Shown: positions 11,182-22,228, counted from the stretch's first letter. The stretch is DNA of 64,000 bases from Caulobacter sp. Root343 (GCF_001425745.1 NZ_LMDF01000009.1:122722-186721), one strand, 5' to 3'. Numbers and translations: made by a program. Notes: generated by a model from the letters alone, not told the origin.

Positions 11182-12825
11182 CTAGGTCAGGCTCAGCCGT
11201 CCCGCATAGCCGAAGATCACCCCGATCCACGGATGGGCGACCAGCACGCGGAAACGGTAGACGCCGTCGCGAGCGAAGGTCCGGGCCCGCATGCGCGGCG
11301 CCCAGGCGGCGGGAAGAGGCAGCGGGCCGATCCGCCAGCCCTCGAACATCCACGAGAACCCGCCCGGATAGTCGGCGGCGTGGAAGCGGAAGGTCAACGG
11401 GCCGGCTGTCTCCTCGAAGGCGTAGGCGTCTTCGCGGACCGGGACGATGCGCGAGCGGAAGCGGCGGGCGCCGAATTGGCGGGTCCAGGTCTCGCCCAGA
11501 TCGTCCGAAGCGATCCCGACCGAGGTCTCGTGACGGCCGCGTTCGGGCAAGCCTTGCAGCCAACGAACGAGATGGGCCCCGCCGGTTGCGCCGCGCCCGC
11601 GCGCCCATCCAACCAGGGTTTGGGGGGCGCCGCCATGGGCTCGGCGGACGACCTCGGGCAGGGCGGCGAAGCGCGGGCCAAGCGCGCGGGCGAAGACGCC
11701 CTTCGCATTGGGAGAGGCCGTGTCGACACGGGTGCGGATCGGAAAGGGCGCTAGCGGCGCCAGCAGGTCCTCCAGCGGCAGCAGGCCGATACAGGCGGTG
11801 GCGCGAGGCGGGCCTTCCAAGCGCTCGTCCAGCAACGCCCGCAGAACGGCGGCGGCGGGCGCGGCAGGGGTGTTGGGTCCCGCGCCGGCGTCCGCCCACA
11901 GCCCCCAGCGGGCGCGAACGGCGTGCCGGGTCTCGTCCTCGCCGACGGCCTCGACGACCATGCCGCCGCGATCGGTCCCGAAGCGAGCCAGCCGATCGGC
12001 CAGGAATCCCAAGGGACGGGCAAAGGGCGCGAGATCGCAGACCAGCCCCACCCCGCACGCCCAGCCCAGCAGCGCCAGGCCGTGATGCGCCAGGGGCAGT
12101 TCCAGACCGGCTTGGAAGCGGCCGACAAGGCGCGGCGCATAGCGACTTGGCAGGGCATCGAGGTCCGGGGTCTCGGCCAAGGCGACCCAGCGGCGGCCCA
12201 GGCCCGGGAAGAGTTCCCGTCGCGAGCCGCTCCAGCCCGGACGCGAGGTCCAGGCGCCGCGTTCGAACACGCGAACCGGCTGGCCGACCCAAGAGAAGAT
12301 GGCCTTGACGACCGACGGGCCACGAGGGGCGTCGGCGCCGGGCGAGATGGCGGTGGTCACCACGTCGATCCGACTCCAACCGGCGGTGAGGCGATCCAGA
12401 GCGGCCGTGCTCAAGGCGGGAGTTGAACTGGCGCCGGTGATCGCCCAACGGCCGGATGCGGCGACCGCGGGTTCTAGAGCTTCGGGGAAAGCCGCGACGA
12501 ACGCGCGGCCGTCCGCCAGGTCGACATAGTGCGCGCCGGCCGCCAGCGCCGCCTTGGGCAAGCGCAGGTCGCTGGTCTGGAACGGGCCGGCTGCGTCGAC
12601 CACGGCGAACGGCGCGAGCGCGGCAAGACCATCCGGCGCGTTACGATCGAACGTGACGACCTCGGTCATCGCCGGGCCCTCGAGGCGGGCCCGCAATGCC
12701 GCCAGCGGTTCCTGCCGCCGGGCGGCCAGCACCAGCACGACGTCGGGCCAGCGGGCGATCATGGCGGCCAGTCGCGCGCCGAAGACGCCGCTGGCCCCGA
12801 CCAGGACGATGCGACGGGGGATCAT
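11182..12825 (-). CDS. Saccharopine dehydrogenase-like NAD(P)-binding protein with DUF4166 domain
   Basis: 547 residues. The N-terminal part has the Rossmann motif IVLVGASGVFGARLA (residues 6-20) and a saccharopine-dehydrogenase-like layout with HYVDLADGRAFV. From about residue 370 a DUF4166-type domain follows (DLGETWTRQFG, TFRFHAADYPGGFSWMFEGWRIG). The fusion is known in bacteria but its reaction is not. It overlaps the upstream DCC-family gene by 4 bases (ATGA), so it is the last gene of a translationally coupled three-gene operon. Confidence 0.8.
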   Translation of the reverse strand: MIPRRIVLVGASGVFGARLAAMIARWPDVVLVLAARRQEPLAALRARLEGPAMTEVVTFDRNAPDGLAALAPFAVVDAAGPFQTSDLRLPKAALAAGAHYVDLADGRAFVAAFPEALEPAVAASGRWAITGASSTPALSTAALDRLTAGWSRIDVVTTAISPGADAPRGPSVVKAIFSWVGQPVRVFERGAWTSRPGWSGSRRELFPGLGRRWVALAETPDLDALPSRYAPRLVGRFQAGLELPLAHHGLALLGWACGVGLVCDLAPFARPLGFLADRLARFGTDRGGMVVEAVGEDETRHAVRARWGLWADAGAGPNTPAAPAAAVLRALLDERLEGPPRATACIGLLPLEDLLAPLAPFPIRTRVDTASPNAKGVFARALGPRFAALPEVVRRAHGGAPQTLVGWARGRGATGGAHLVRWLQGLPERGRHETSVGIASDDLGETWTRQFGARRFRSRIVPVREDAYAFEETAGPLTFRFHAADYPGGFSWMFEGWRIGPLPLPAAWAPRMRARTFARDGVYRFRVLVAHPWIGVIFGYAGRLSLT

Positions 12826-13244
12826 TCCAGGATGAACCGCTCGCGCTGGGCCGGGCTCGGGACCATGCAGCGGTCCTTCTTGCCCATCAGGCGGTAGCGG
12901 TTCCGGGCGATCCAGTCATAGGCCGCGTCCGCCGGCCTTTTTGGCAGTCGATCCACGAAGGCCAGCCAGCGCCAGGGCGCGCGGAGGCGGCGCAGCAGCG
13001 CCCCGATCGCGGCGGTCTTGGCCAGGGGCCGGCCGTGGTCGAGAAACAGGAAACTTTCGGGCGTGTCGGGATCCAGGCCGTGGGCGCGGGCGAGCGCCCG
13101 ACCGTAGGCAGACTGGATGGGCGTGAAGCGAATCACGCCCTCGCGGTCCAGGCGCAGGACGGTCTGGACCGAGCCCGTGCAGAAATTGCAGACGCCGTCG
13201 AACAGCCAGAGGCCGTCGGGCCGTTCCCGATCGATATCGCTCAT
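12822..13244 (-). CDS. DCC-family (DUF393) thiol-disulfide oxidoreductase-like protein
   Basis: 140 residues. The N-terminal LFDGVCNFC supplies the D-x-x-C-x-x-C pattern that names the DCC family, which is related to thioredoxin-like oxidoreductases. The ATG at 13244 is chosen because it overlaps the preceding stop by 4 bases (ATGA) and gives the normal family length; a longer frame runs upstream to 13349. The substrate is unknown. It is the middle gene of the SRPBCC-DCC-dehydrogenase operon. Confidence 0.85.
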   Translation of the reverse strand: MSDIDRERPDGLWLFDGVCNFCTGSVQTVLRLDREGVIRFTPIQSAYGRALARAHGLDPDTPESFLFLDHGRPLAKTAAIGALLRRLRAPWRWLAFVDRLPKRPADAAYDWIARNRYRLMGKKDRCMVPSPAQRERFILE

Positions 13245-13801
13245 CGGTCCTCGCACTCGCGCCGCAGCGCCCTCAGCGACTGTGGCACGTCGCGGCGCAT
13301 CATGCCGCTGACCAAGCTCGCGGGCACGGCGAATGGCGAGGCGGCCCACATGTCGTAGGTGACGCGGGTGCGCTGTCCGCCGTCCAAGGGCTCCAGCTTC
13401 CAGGACCCTTCACAGGCGCGGATGTCGCCGCCGATGCAGCTGAAGCGGATCAGGCGGTCGGGCTCCAGGGTGACGCGCGAGGTCGAGCGCAGGGTCGGCA
13501 GGAAGAAGCCCCACTTGACCGTGTGCTCGCGGATCTCGGTCCCGTCGGGGGCGCGGGACACGACACGGCAGCTCTTGACGCCGGGGCTCATGCGGGCCGC
13601 CAGGTCGCAGTCGAGGATGACGCGGAAGACCACCGCCGGCGGGGCGGCGATGTCGACACTGGCCCAGACCATGCCCCGGCCGTGGTCGTCGGCGCGAGCC
13701 TCGACCGCGATGCCGCCGTCGCGCGTCTCCCATTCGGCCGCGGCGTGCGCGGGGCTGGCGAGGGCGAGCAGAGCGAGGAGGAGGACAAGCCGGCGCATCA
13801 T
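13241..13801 (-). CDS. Exported SRPBCC (START-like) protein
   Basis: 186 residues with a cleavable signal peptide (MRRLVLLLALLALASPAHA). The remainder fits a polyketide-cyclase/START-like hydrophobic-ligand fold, with IAAPPAVVFRVILDCD early and an Arg/Thr-rich C-terminal helix. There are two adjacent ATG codons (13801 and 13798). It is the first gene of the coupled operon. The ligand is unknown. Confidence 0.8.
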   Translation of the reverse strand: MMRRLVLLLALLALASPAHAAAEWETRDGGIAVEARADDHGRGMVWASVDIAAPPAVVFRVILDCDLAARMSPGVKSCRVVSRAPDGTEIREHTVKWGFFLPTLRSTSRVTLEPDRLIRFSCIGGDIRACEGSWKLEPLDGGQRTRVTYDMWAASPFAVPASLVSGMMRRDVPQSLRALRRECEDR

Positions 13802-13832
13802 GCTGAAGCCAACGCGGCCGGCCCGTCCTTCG

Positions 13833-15788
<1,956 letters not shown>

Positions 15789-15951
15789 ATCTCGTTGGTC
15801 GCCGGAATAGGCGAAGCCCGGCGCCCGACGCAAGCAGACCATTCCGGTTTCTCGCGAGCGCGGCGGGTTTGCCTATCCGATAGGGTGGGAAGATGACGAC
15901 CCCATATGAGGGGCGTAAAGCGTCGTTCCTCGTTCTGTCCGGAGTTTTCCC

Positions 15952-16707
15952 ATGCTGCTCGCGCTCTCCACCTGGTCCGAGATCGAAGACCGCCTGAAGG
16001 CCAGCACGAGCGTGGTGGTGCCGATTGGCTCGAACGAGCAGCACGGGCCGACGGGGCTGCTGGGCACCGACTGGCTGTGCCCGGAGATTATCGCCCACGA
16101 GGCCAGCAAGCGGGCGGGCGACAGGATCCTGGTGGCCCCGACTTTCAACATCGGCATGGCCCAACATCACCTGGCCTTCCCGGGCACCATCTTCCTGCGG
16201 CCCTCGACCTTCATCGCCGCGATCGGCGACTGGGTGCGGTCGCTGGGCGCCCACGGCTTCACGCGGATCTATTTCCTGAACGGCCACGGCGGCAACGTCG
16301 CCTCGATCGAGGCGGCCTTTTCGGAGATCTACGCCGACTACAGCTTCCGCCAGCAGCGCGCGCCGTTCGCCCTGAAGCTGAAGAACTGGTGGGACCTGGC
16401 CGGCGTCCACGCCCTGGCCAACCGGCAATTCCCGACCGGCCACGGCAGCCACGCCACCCCGTCCGAGATCGCCGTGACCCAGTGGGCCTATCCGGAAACG
16501 ATCAAGACGACGCCGTACGAGCCGAAGATCGCCCCGACCGGCCCGATCCGCGAAGCCTTGGACTTCCGCGCCCGCTACGCCGACGGCCGCATGGGCTCGG
16601 ACCCGGCCCAGGCGACGCCCGAAAAGGGCGGCGAGCTCGTGGACATGGCGGCCAAGGCGCTGATCGAGGACTTGGCGGCGTTCGGGGCGGAGACGGCGCC
16701 GGGCTAG
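15952..16707 (+). CDS. Creatininase-family amidohydrolase
   Basis: 251 residues. The metal-site motifs of the family are present: SNEQHGP with Glu and His, GTDWLCPE with Asp, and NGHGGN, plus a later Glu in the SHATPSEIAVTQW region. True creatininase and several biosynthetic amidohydrolases (for example MftE-like) share these, so the substrate is not determined. There are no creatine-pathway neighbours. Its stop overlaps that of the convergent XdhC-like gene by 4 bases. Confidence 0.85.
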   Translation: MLLALSTWSEIEDRLKASTSVVVPIGSNEQHGPTGLLGTDWLCPEIIAHEASKRAGDRILVAPTFNIGMAQHHLAFPGTIFLRPSTFIAAIGDWVRSLGAHGFTRIYFLNGHGGNVASIEAAFSEIYADYSFRQQRAPFALKLKNWWDLAGVHALANRQFPTGHGSHATPSEIAVTQWAYPETIKTTPYEPKIAPTGPIREALDFRARYADGRMGSDPAQATPEKGGELVDMAAKALIEDLAAFGAETAPG

Positions 16708-17690
16708 GCCTCCACCACCCGCCGCGCCAGCGCCGGCTGCCCATGCCGCGTGGCCATGATCTCGCCGATCACCGCCACGGCCACCTCGAACGGGGCCTTG
16801 CCGCCGAGATCCAGGCCGATCGGGGCGCGCAGCTTGGCCAGGTCACGGTCGGAGAGGCCCGCCGCCTTCAGCCGCGCCAGCCGCTCGGCCAGCCGTCGTC
16901 GCGCGCCCAGCAGGCCGACATAGGGCGCGGGCGAGGGCAGGGCGGCCAGCAGGGCCTCGTGGTCCAATTCGATGTCGTGGCCGCAGACGGCGACGGCGGT
17001 CCAGGCGTCCAGGCCGATCGCCGCCAGGGCCTCGCCGGCGGCCTCGCGGCGATAGGCGACGTCGGTCAGGGGCGGCGGCGCGGCCGGCCCCTTGGGGCGA
17101 ATCAGGAAGGTCTCGAACCCTGACTGCGCCCCAAGGCTGGCCACCGCCAAAGCGGTCGGGTCGCCGCCCAGCACGATCAGCTGTGGCGTCGGGTCATAGG
17201 CGCGCTCGAAGGCGCCCGGCCACAGCGCCTGCGGCTCCTCGACGCATAGGCGCTTCTCGCCGTCGGTGACCCAGAAGGCCGGCGCGCGGGCGGCGGCCAG
17301 GTCCAGCAGGGTCCGCGCGGCGGGATCGTCGGGCGCGATCCTCTCGACCAGGATCTCGATCCGCGCCCCGCACAGCAGGCGAATGTCGGGCCAAGGGCTG
17401 CCTTCGCCATAGACGAGGTGGCGCGGCTGGCCATCGGCCAGGCAGGCCCGGGCGTGGACCTCGACGTCGGCCTCGATGCAGCCGCCGGACAGAAATCCGG
17501 AAATAATGCCGTCGCCGAACACCATCTGGGCGCCGACCGGACGGGGGCCGCCGTCGCCCAGCGCGATAATGGTGGCCAGGGCGGCGGGACCCCTCGAAAG
17601 CGCGGCGGCCAAGGCCGGGCGGGCGTCATCGGCCATGCCGTGCATCGGCCAAAGGGAGGCGGCGGCGTCGTTTGAACGGTCAGGGGTCAT
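16704..17690 (-). CDS. XdhC/CoxI family protein
   Basis: 328 residues with the two-part family layout: an N-terminal XdhC-CoxI domain containing FLSGGCIEADVEVHA and a C-terminal Rossmann-like domain with QLIVLGGDPTALAVASLG and the terminal YVGLLGARRRLAERLARL. Family members insert or sulfurate the molybdenum cofactor of xanthine-dehydrogenase-type enzymes. No molybdoenzyme subunits are adjacent, so the client is elsewhere. The ATG at 17690 gives the full N-terminal domain. Confidence 0.85.
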   Translation of the reverse strand: MTPDRSNDAAASLWPMHGMADDARPALAAALSRGPAALATIIALGDGGPRPVGAQMVFGDGIISGFLSGGCIEADVEVHARACLADGQPRHLVYGEGSPWPDIRLLCGARIEILVERIAPDDPAARTLLDLAAARAPAFWVTDGEKRLCVEEPQALWPGAFERAYDPTPQLIVLGGDPTALAVASLGAQSGFETFLIRPKGPAAPPPLTDVAYRREAAGEALAAIGLDAWTAVAVCGHDIELDHEALLAALPSPAPYVGLLGARRRLAERLARLKAAGLSDRDLAKLRAPIGLDLGGKAPFEVAVAVIGEIMATRHGQPALARRVVEA

Positions 17691-17784
17691 CGGCCCGACG
17701 TTAACGCCTCGGCAAGTTTCCAGAAACCTGATGTTCAAACCTTGGCGCGTACCGTTCCCCTCTGTTGGTGTTTTTCGCGCACGG

Positions 17785-18669
17785 ATGGCGATGTCCATTT
17801 CGGTCTCAAAACTCGGTCTGGCGGCCGCCCAGTTCGGTCTCGACGGCGGAAGCTCGTCGGCGCCGCGCGGCCGTTCGCCGGAAGCCGAGACGCGCGACAT
17901 CCTGAACATCGCCGCCCGCGCCCGCCTGTCGGTGCTGGACGCCTCCGGCCTGTTCGGCCGCGCCGAGACGGTGCTGGGCGACCTGATTCCGCGTCCGGTT
18001 CCGTTCCGCGTCACCATCGCCACCGCCCGCGCCGACCGCGGCCCCGATTTCGTCGAGGCCGAGGCCCGCGCCACGCTGCGCCGGATCGGCGTGGAACGCG
18101 CCGAGGCCATCGTCGTCCATTCGCCCTCGGAGCTGTTCGGCCCGCACGGCGCGGCCCTGTGGGACCGCCTGCAGCGCCTGAAGGACCAGGGTCTGTTCGC
18201 CAAGATCGGCGTCGCCGCCCACGCCACCGACGATCCGGTCGGCGTCGCCCGTCGCTTCAAGCCCGACATCCTGCAAGCTCCGGCCTCGCTGCTGGACCAG
18301 CGCCTGCTGGCAGACGGCTCGCTGCAACGCATCGCCGGCATGGGCGTCGAGGTGCACCTGCGCTCGATCTTCCTGAACGGCCTGCTGTTCTTGCCGCCCG
18401 ACCGCGTCCCGGCCCAGCTGAAGGGCGCCTCGGGCCGTCTGTCGCGCGTGCGCCGCATGATCGCCGAAGGCCGCTCGGATCCGCTTCAAGCCGCCCTGGG
18501 CTTTGCTTTGTCGCGCCCGGAAGGCTCGGCCGTGCTGGTCGGCGTCAACTCGGCCGCCGAGCTGTCGGCCGTGGTCGCCGCCGCCTCGAGCCCGCCGCCG
18601 GACCTCGACTGGGACGAGATGGCGATCGACGATCCGGTCGCGCTCGACCCGCGACGTTGGGTCGCCTGA
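17785..18669 (+). CDS. Aldo/keto-reductase-fold protein without the catalytic Tyr and Lys
   Basis: 294 residues from the ATG at 17785 (a second ATG is at 17791; one at 17731 would lengthen it without domain content). The fold is AKR-like: it starts SKLGLAAAQFGLDGG and ends with VLVGVNSAAEL. The tetrad is altered: Asp52 is kept, but the Tyr position in the D-x-x-x-x-Y-G motif is Phe57 (LDASGLFGRAE), and the Lys position is Ala81 (ATARAD instead of T-K); His112 is kept (VVHSP). Oxidoreductase activity is therefore doubtful. It precedes an SpsF-type nucleotidyltransferase, an association seen in surface-sugar and flagellin-glycan gene sets. Confidence 0.8.
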   Translation: MAMSISVSKLGLAAAQFGLDGGSSSAPRGRSPEAETRDILNIAARARLSVLDASGLFGRAETVLGDLIPRPVPFRVTIATARADRGPDFVEAEARATLRRIGVERAEAIVVHSPSELFGPHGAALWDRLQRLKDQGLFAKIGVAAHATDDPVGVARRFKPDILQAPASLLDQRLLADGSLQRIAGMGVEVHLRSIFLNGLLFLPPDRVPAQLKGASGRLSRVRRMIAEGRSDPLQAALGFALSRPEGSAVLVGVNSAAELSAVVAAASSPPPDLDWDEMAIDDPVALDPRRWVA

Positions 18670-18832
18670 TCCATCCCTAGAATCAGCTGCGACGGTACGG
18701 AGGTCGGCCGCCTGGTCGCCTACGTCTTTGTATCCGCGAATTAAGCCCGCTGGTTAAGGCCTTGTAAGGTTCTGATTCACTTGAGTTTTATGAGTCTGGT
18801 CTAGCTTTCTCCCAACAAAGGGAAACCGCGCC

Positions 18833-19537
18833 ATGATCCTCGCTGTCCTGCAAGCCCGCATGGGGTCGTCCCGGCTGCCGGGCAAGTCTATGGCCACGCT
18901 CCAGGGCGAGCCGATGATCGTGCGCCAGCTGGAGCGCCTGCGCGGCGCGCGCTGTCTTTCGAAGATCATTGTCGCCACCAGCACCGAGAGCGTCGACGAC
19001 GCCCTGGCCGGGTTCCTGGTCTCGCGCGGTCACACCGTCCATCGCGGGGCCGGCGCCGACATCCTGGCCCGCATCGCCCGTTGCGCCGAGGCGATCAGCG
19101 CGGTCACCCACGTCGTGCGCCTGAAGGGCGACGCGCCGTTCATGGATCCCGGCATCGTCGACGAGGCCGTCCGTCTGGCCCTGGCCAGCGACGCCGACTA
19201 CACGTCCAACCGCGTCCACCGCACCTATCCGGTCGGCCTCGAGGTCGAGGTGATCAAGGTCGGGGCGCTGCGCGAAGCCGCTGGCGAGGAGCGCGACCCG
19301 CTGGCCCGCATCTCCCCGACGGCGGCGATCCGCAATCAGCCCAAGCGCTGGAGCCAGGCGCACCTGAAGGCCCATCGCGACTGGTCGAAGCTGGACTGGC
19401 GGGTCAAGACCGCCGCCGACCTGGCCTTCGCCCGCTCGGTCTATGACGCCCTGCACCCGGTCGATCCGGAGTTCCGCATGGGCGACGTGCTCGACCTGGT
19501 CGAAAGCCGCCAGGACATCGCCCGTTTCGCGGCCTGA
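18833..19537 (+). CDS. SpsF-like cytidylyltransferase (sugar nucleotidyltransferase)
   Basis: 234 residues. The N-terminal ILAVLQARMGSSRLPGK is the CMP-sugar/MobA-like nucleotide-binding signature of the SpsF family. VVRLKGDAPFMDPGIVDEAV supplies the metal-binding Asp, and the conserved C-terminal LDWRVKTAADLAFARSVY is typical. Related proteins activate sugars for spore-coat, flagellin or polysaccharide glycosylation; the sugar here is unknown. It follows the aldo/keto-reductase-fold gene by 163 bases and ends at a strong terminator. Confidence 0.82.
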   Translation: MILAVLQARMGSSRLPGKSMATLQGEPMIVRQLERLRGARCLSKIIVATSTESVDDALAGFLVSRGHTVHRGAGADILARIARCAEAISAVTHVVRLKGDAPFMDPGIVDEAVRLALASDADYTSNRVHRTYPVGLEVEVIKVGALREAAGEERDPLARISPTAAIRNQPKRWSQAHLKAHRDWSKLDWRVKTAADLAFARSVYDALHPVDPEFRMGDVLDLVESRQDIARFAA

Positions 19538-19560
19538 GATTTGAATTCTCCCGAACTTGA

Positions 19561-19599
19561 AAGGGCGCCGAGCGAAAGCCGCTCGGCGCCCTTCTTTTG
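19561..19599. terminator. Bidirectional terminator between the spsF-like gene and ald
   Basis: A perfect 14-bp stem (19561-19574 with 19580-19593) around a 5-base loop is followed by TTCTTTTG on the plus strand. It sits between two convergent genes and can serve both. Confidence 0.88.
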
Positions 19600-19616
19600 T
19601 TCAGGACGCGGCGCGC

Positions 19617-20729
19617 CTACTTCCACGCCCCGTACGGATCCACCGAAACCTTGCCCAGCGCCTCGGCGACGGCGGGGTGGGTCAGTTGGCCGTTCAGGAC
19701 GTTGAGGCCGCGGGCCAGGTGGACGTTGGTCTTCAGCGCGTCCAGGCCCTTGTCGGCCAAGGCCAGGCCGAACGGCAGGGTGGCGTTGCCCAGGGCTTCC
19801 GACGAGGTGCGCGGAGCCGCGCCGGGCATGTTGGCCACGCAGTAATGGACGACGCCGTCGACCGTGTAGGTCGGCTCGGCATGGGTGGTCGGCTTGCTGG
19901 TCTCGAAGCAACCGCCCTGGTCGATCGAGACGTCGACCAGCACCGAACCCGGCTTCATCTGCTTCAGATGCTCGCGGCGGACCAGCTTGGGCGCGGCCGC
20001 GCCGGCGGTCAGCACGGCGCCGATGATCACGTCGGCCTTGAGGATCTCTTCCTCGACCGCGGCGAAGGTCGAATAGCGGGTCAGGATGCGGCCCTGATAG
20101 AGGTCGTCCAGCTCGCGCATGCGCGGGATCGAGCGCTCCAGCACTACGACCTCGGCGCCGAGGCCGGCGGCCATGCGGGCGGCGTTGCTGCCGACCACGC
20201 CGCCGCCCAGCACGACCACGCGAGCCGGCGGCACGCCGGGCACGCCGCAGAGCAGCAGGCCCATGCCGCCGTTGTGCTTCAGCAGGGTCTCGGCGGCCGA
20301 GAACACGGCGATCCGGCCGGCCACTTCCGACATCGGGGCCAGCAGCGGCAGGCCGCCCTTGGCGTCGGTGACGGTCTCATAGGCGATGGCCGCGCAGCCG
20401 CTCTTCAGCAGGCCCTCGGTCTGGGCGGGATCGGGCGCCAGGTGCAGGTAGGTGAACAGGATGTGGCGCGGCTCGAGCTTTTCCCACTCGACCTTCTGCG
20501 GCTCCTTGACCTTCACGATCATGTCCGCGCCGGCGAACACCGCATTAGCGTCGGCGACGATGGTCGCGCCGGCCCTTTGATAGACGTCGTCGGCGTAACC
20601 GGCGCCGAGGCCGGCGCCCGACTGGACCAGGACGGTGTGGCCATGGCCGACATATTCACGGACGGCCGTGGGGGTGAGGCCGACCCGGTGTTCGCCCGGT
20701 TTGATCTCGGAAGGGACGCCAACGCGCAT
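19617..20729 (-). CDS. ald: Alanine dehydrogenase
   Basis: NAD-dependent oxidative deamination of L-alanine to pyruvate and ammonia. The ATG at 20729 gives 370 residues starting MRVGVPSEIKPGEHRVGLTP, the family N-terminus, with GGAGGAAA just upstream; a further upstream ATG would include that ribosome-binding site. A nucleotide-binding VVVLGGGVVGSNAARMA lies near residue 170. A divergent Lrp/AsnC regulator begins 120 bases away, an arrangement typical of alanine-induced ald control. Confidence 0.96.
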   Translation of the reverse strand: MRVGVPSEIKPGEHRVGLTPTAVREYVGHGHTVLVQSGAGLGAGYADDVYQRAGATIVADANAVFAGADMIVKVKEPQKVEWEKLEPRHILFTYLHLAPDPAQTEGLLKSGCAAIAYETVTDAKGGLPLLAPMSEVAGRIAVFSAAETLLKHNGGMGLLLCGVPGVPPARVVVLGGGVVGSNAARMAAGLGAEVVVLERSIPRMRELDDLYQGRILTRYSTFAAVEEEILKADVIIGAVLTAGAAAPKLVRREHLKQMKPGSVLVDVSIDQGGCFETSKPTTHAEPTYTVDGVVHYCVANMPGAAPRTSSEALGNATLPFGLALADKGLDALKTNVHLARGLNVLNGQLTHPAVAEALGKVSVDPYGAWK

Positions 20730-20849
20730 GATGCTTTCCTCCAAAAGCGATTTGACGCCGGTTTACGCCTCGTGGCCCGCAGGTTCCTTGGCCATTTCAT
20801 GCCGCGAGACCCCTGTTATGCAGGATTCTTGCGTGATAAGGTCAAGTCG

Positions 20850-21323
20850 ATGAAGAAACCTGCCGTCAACCTCGACAGCTTCGACCGGAAGCTTCTCCAC
20901 CTGCTGCAAAGGCGCGGCCGCGCCAGCTATGTGGAAATGGGCGAGGCGGTGAATCTTTCCGAGTCCGCGTGCCTGCGGCGGGTGCGGGCTCTGGAGGAGG
21001 CGGGGGTCATCGGGCGCTACGCCGCCGTGATCGACGAGCGGGCCGTCGGCCTGCCGCTCAGCGTCTTCGTCACCGTCACCCTGTCGTCCCAGGCCGAAAG
21101 CGCGCTCAGCGCCTTCGAGAAGGCCATAACCAATGTCCGCGAAGTGGCCGAGTGCTACCTGATGACCGGCGGCTCGGACTATCTGCTGCGGCTGGTGGTG
21201 CGCGACGTCGACGATCTGGAGCGGGTTCACGCCCAGGAGCTGACCCGCATCCCCGGCGTGGTCCGCGTCAGCAGCAGCATCGCCATGCGAACGGTCGTCA
21301 AACGCGCCGAATTGCCGCTGTGA
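20850..21323 (+). CDS. Lrp/AsnC family transcriptional regulator
   Basis: 157 residues from the ATG at 20850. The N-terminal helix-turn-helix (LDSFDRKLLHLLQRRGR ... VNLSESACLRRVRALEEAGVI) is followed by a RAM ligand-binding domain with CYLMTGGSDYLLRLVVRD. Divergent placement next to ald suggests it senses alanine or another amino acid and controls ald, an inference from position and from known AldR-type regulators. Confidence 0.92.
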   Translation: MKKPAVNLDSFDRKLLHLLQRRGRASYVEMGEAVNLSESACLRRVRALEEAGVIGRYAAVIDERAVGLPLSVFVTVTLSSQAESALSAFEKAITNVREVAECYLMTGGSDYLLRLVVRDVDDLERVHAQELTRIPGVVRVSSSIAMRTVVKRAELPL

Positions 21324-21397
21324 AAGTCTAGTTAACCCTTCCTGAGCCGTTGAAGCCTAGGGTCTCGCCCGACATTCAAACCGCGTCGGGGGACGAA

Positions 21398-22228
21398 ATG
21401 GTTTCGAGACGAATCCTGCTGGGGGCCCTGGCGGGTCTCGCCGCGCCGGCCCTGGCCTTCGCCGAGGGCGACGGCGTCACGCCCAGCGTCCTGACCCGGA
21501 AGGGCCGCCGCACGCGCTCGGCCCTCAAGCATCAGTCGACCGACAAGGCCGCGCTGGACAAGGCCCTGACCAACGTCAAGCCGCTGGAGGCCGAGCCGCC
21601 CCCCGCGCCGGACGCCCACGCGACCGGGCCGCAGGAGGTCACGCCCGACGAGGCCCTGGGCCGCCTGAAGCAGGGCAACACCATCTTCTCCCGCGGCGGC
21701 GCCAATCTGATGCTGCCGACCCTGGCGCGCGTGGCCGAGCTGTCCAAGGGCCAGAAGCCGTTCGCGGTGGTGATCGGCTGCGCCGACAGCCGCACGGCGC
21801 CGGAACTGATCTTCGACTGCAATCTGGGCGAACTGTTCGTGATCCGCGTCGCCGGCTCGACCGTCAGCCGCGAGGGCCTGGGCTCGGTGGTCTACGCCGT
21901 CGAGCACCTGGGCGCGCCGCTGATCGTGGTGCTGGGCCACACCAAGTGCGGCGCCGTCGGCGCGGCCGTCGACGTGGCGATGAAGCACGCGGAGCTGCAT
22001 GGCTCGCTGCACGAAATGGTGCTGCCGATCATTCCGGCCGTGCTGGAGGCCCAGGAAAGCCACCCGGCCGACCTGCAGGACGCCGCCATCCGCCGCAATG
22101 TCCGCGACATCGCCGGCCGGCTGAAGGTCGCCGACGGGGTCCTGGCCGAGAAGCTGGGCGAGGGCCGCCTGAAGATCGTCTCGGCCTGCTACGACCTGGC
22201 CACGGGCGTGGTCAGCTTCGACGCCTAG
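21398..22228 (+). CDS. Exported beta-class carbonic anhydrase
   Basis: 276 residues from the ATG at 21398. The N-terminus SRRILLGALAGLAAPALAFA looks like a Tat-type signal (twin Arg, hydrophobic stretch, small residues before cleavage). After a linker of about 80 residues comes a beta-carbonic anhydrase domain with zinc ligands and dyad in IGCADSRTAPELIF and GHTKCGAVGAA. It interconverts CO2 and bicarbonate, probably in the periplasm. It is distinct from the cytoplasmic-type beta enzyme at 29717. Confidence 0.88.
   Translation: MVSRRILLGALAGLAAPALAFAEGDGVTPSVLTRKGRRTRSALKHQSTDKAALDKALTNVKPLEAEPPPAPDAHATGPQEVTPDEALGRLKQGNTIFSRGGANLMLPTLARVAELSKGQKPFAVVIGCADSRTAPELIFDCNLGELFVIRVAGSTVSREGLGSVVYAVEHLGAPLIVVLGHTKCGAVGAAVDVAMKHAELHGSLHEMVLPIIPAVLEAQESHPADLQDAAIRRNVRDIAGRLKVADGVLAEKLGEGRLKIVSACYDLATGVVSFDA

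Noticed and set aside
11081..12448. Open upstream extension of the M16 peptidase frame
   Set aside because: It overlaps the dehydrogenase/DUF4166 gene in another frame, is Arg/Pro/Gly-rich and lies before an obvious signal peptide at 11080.
17742..17758. TTGGCGCG-N4-GTTCC resembling a sigma-54 promoter before the aldo/keto-reductase-like gene
   Set aside because: The -12 part does not match TTGC at the required spacing, so flagellar-type control is not supported.
18741..18757. TTAA-N9-TTAA before the SpsF-like gene as a CtrA site
   Set aside because: CtrA sites need a 7-base spacer; the spacing here is 9.
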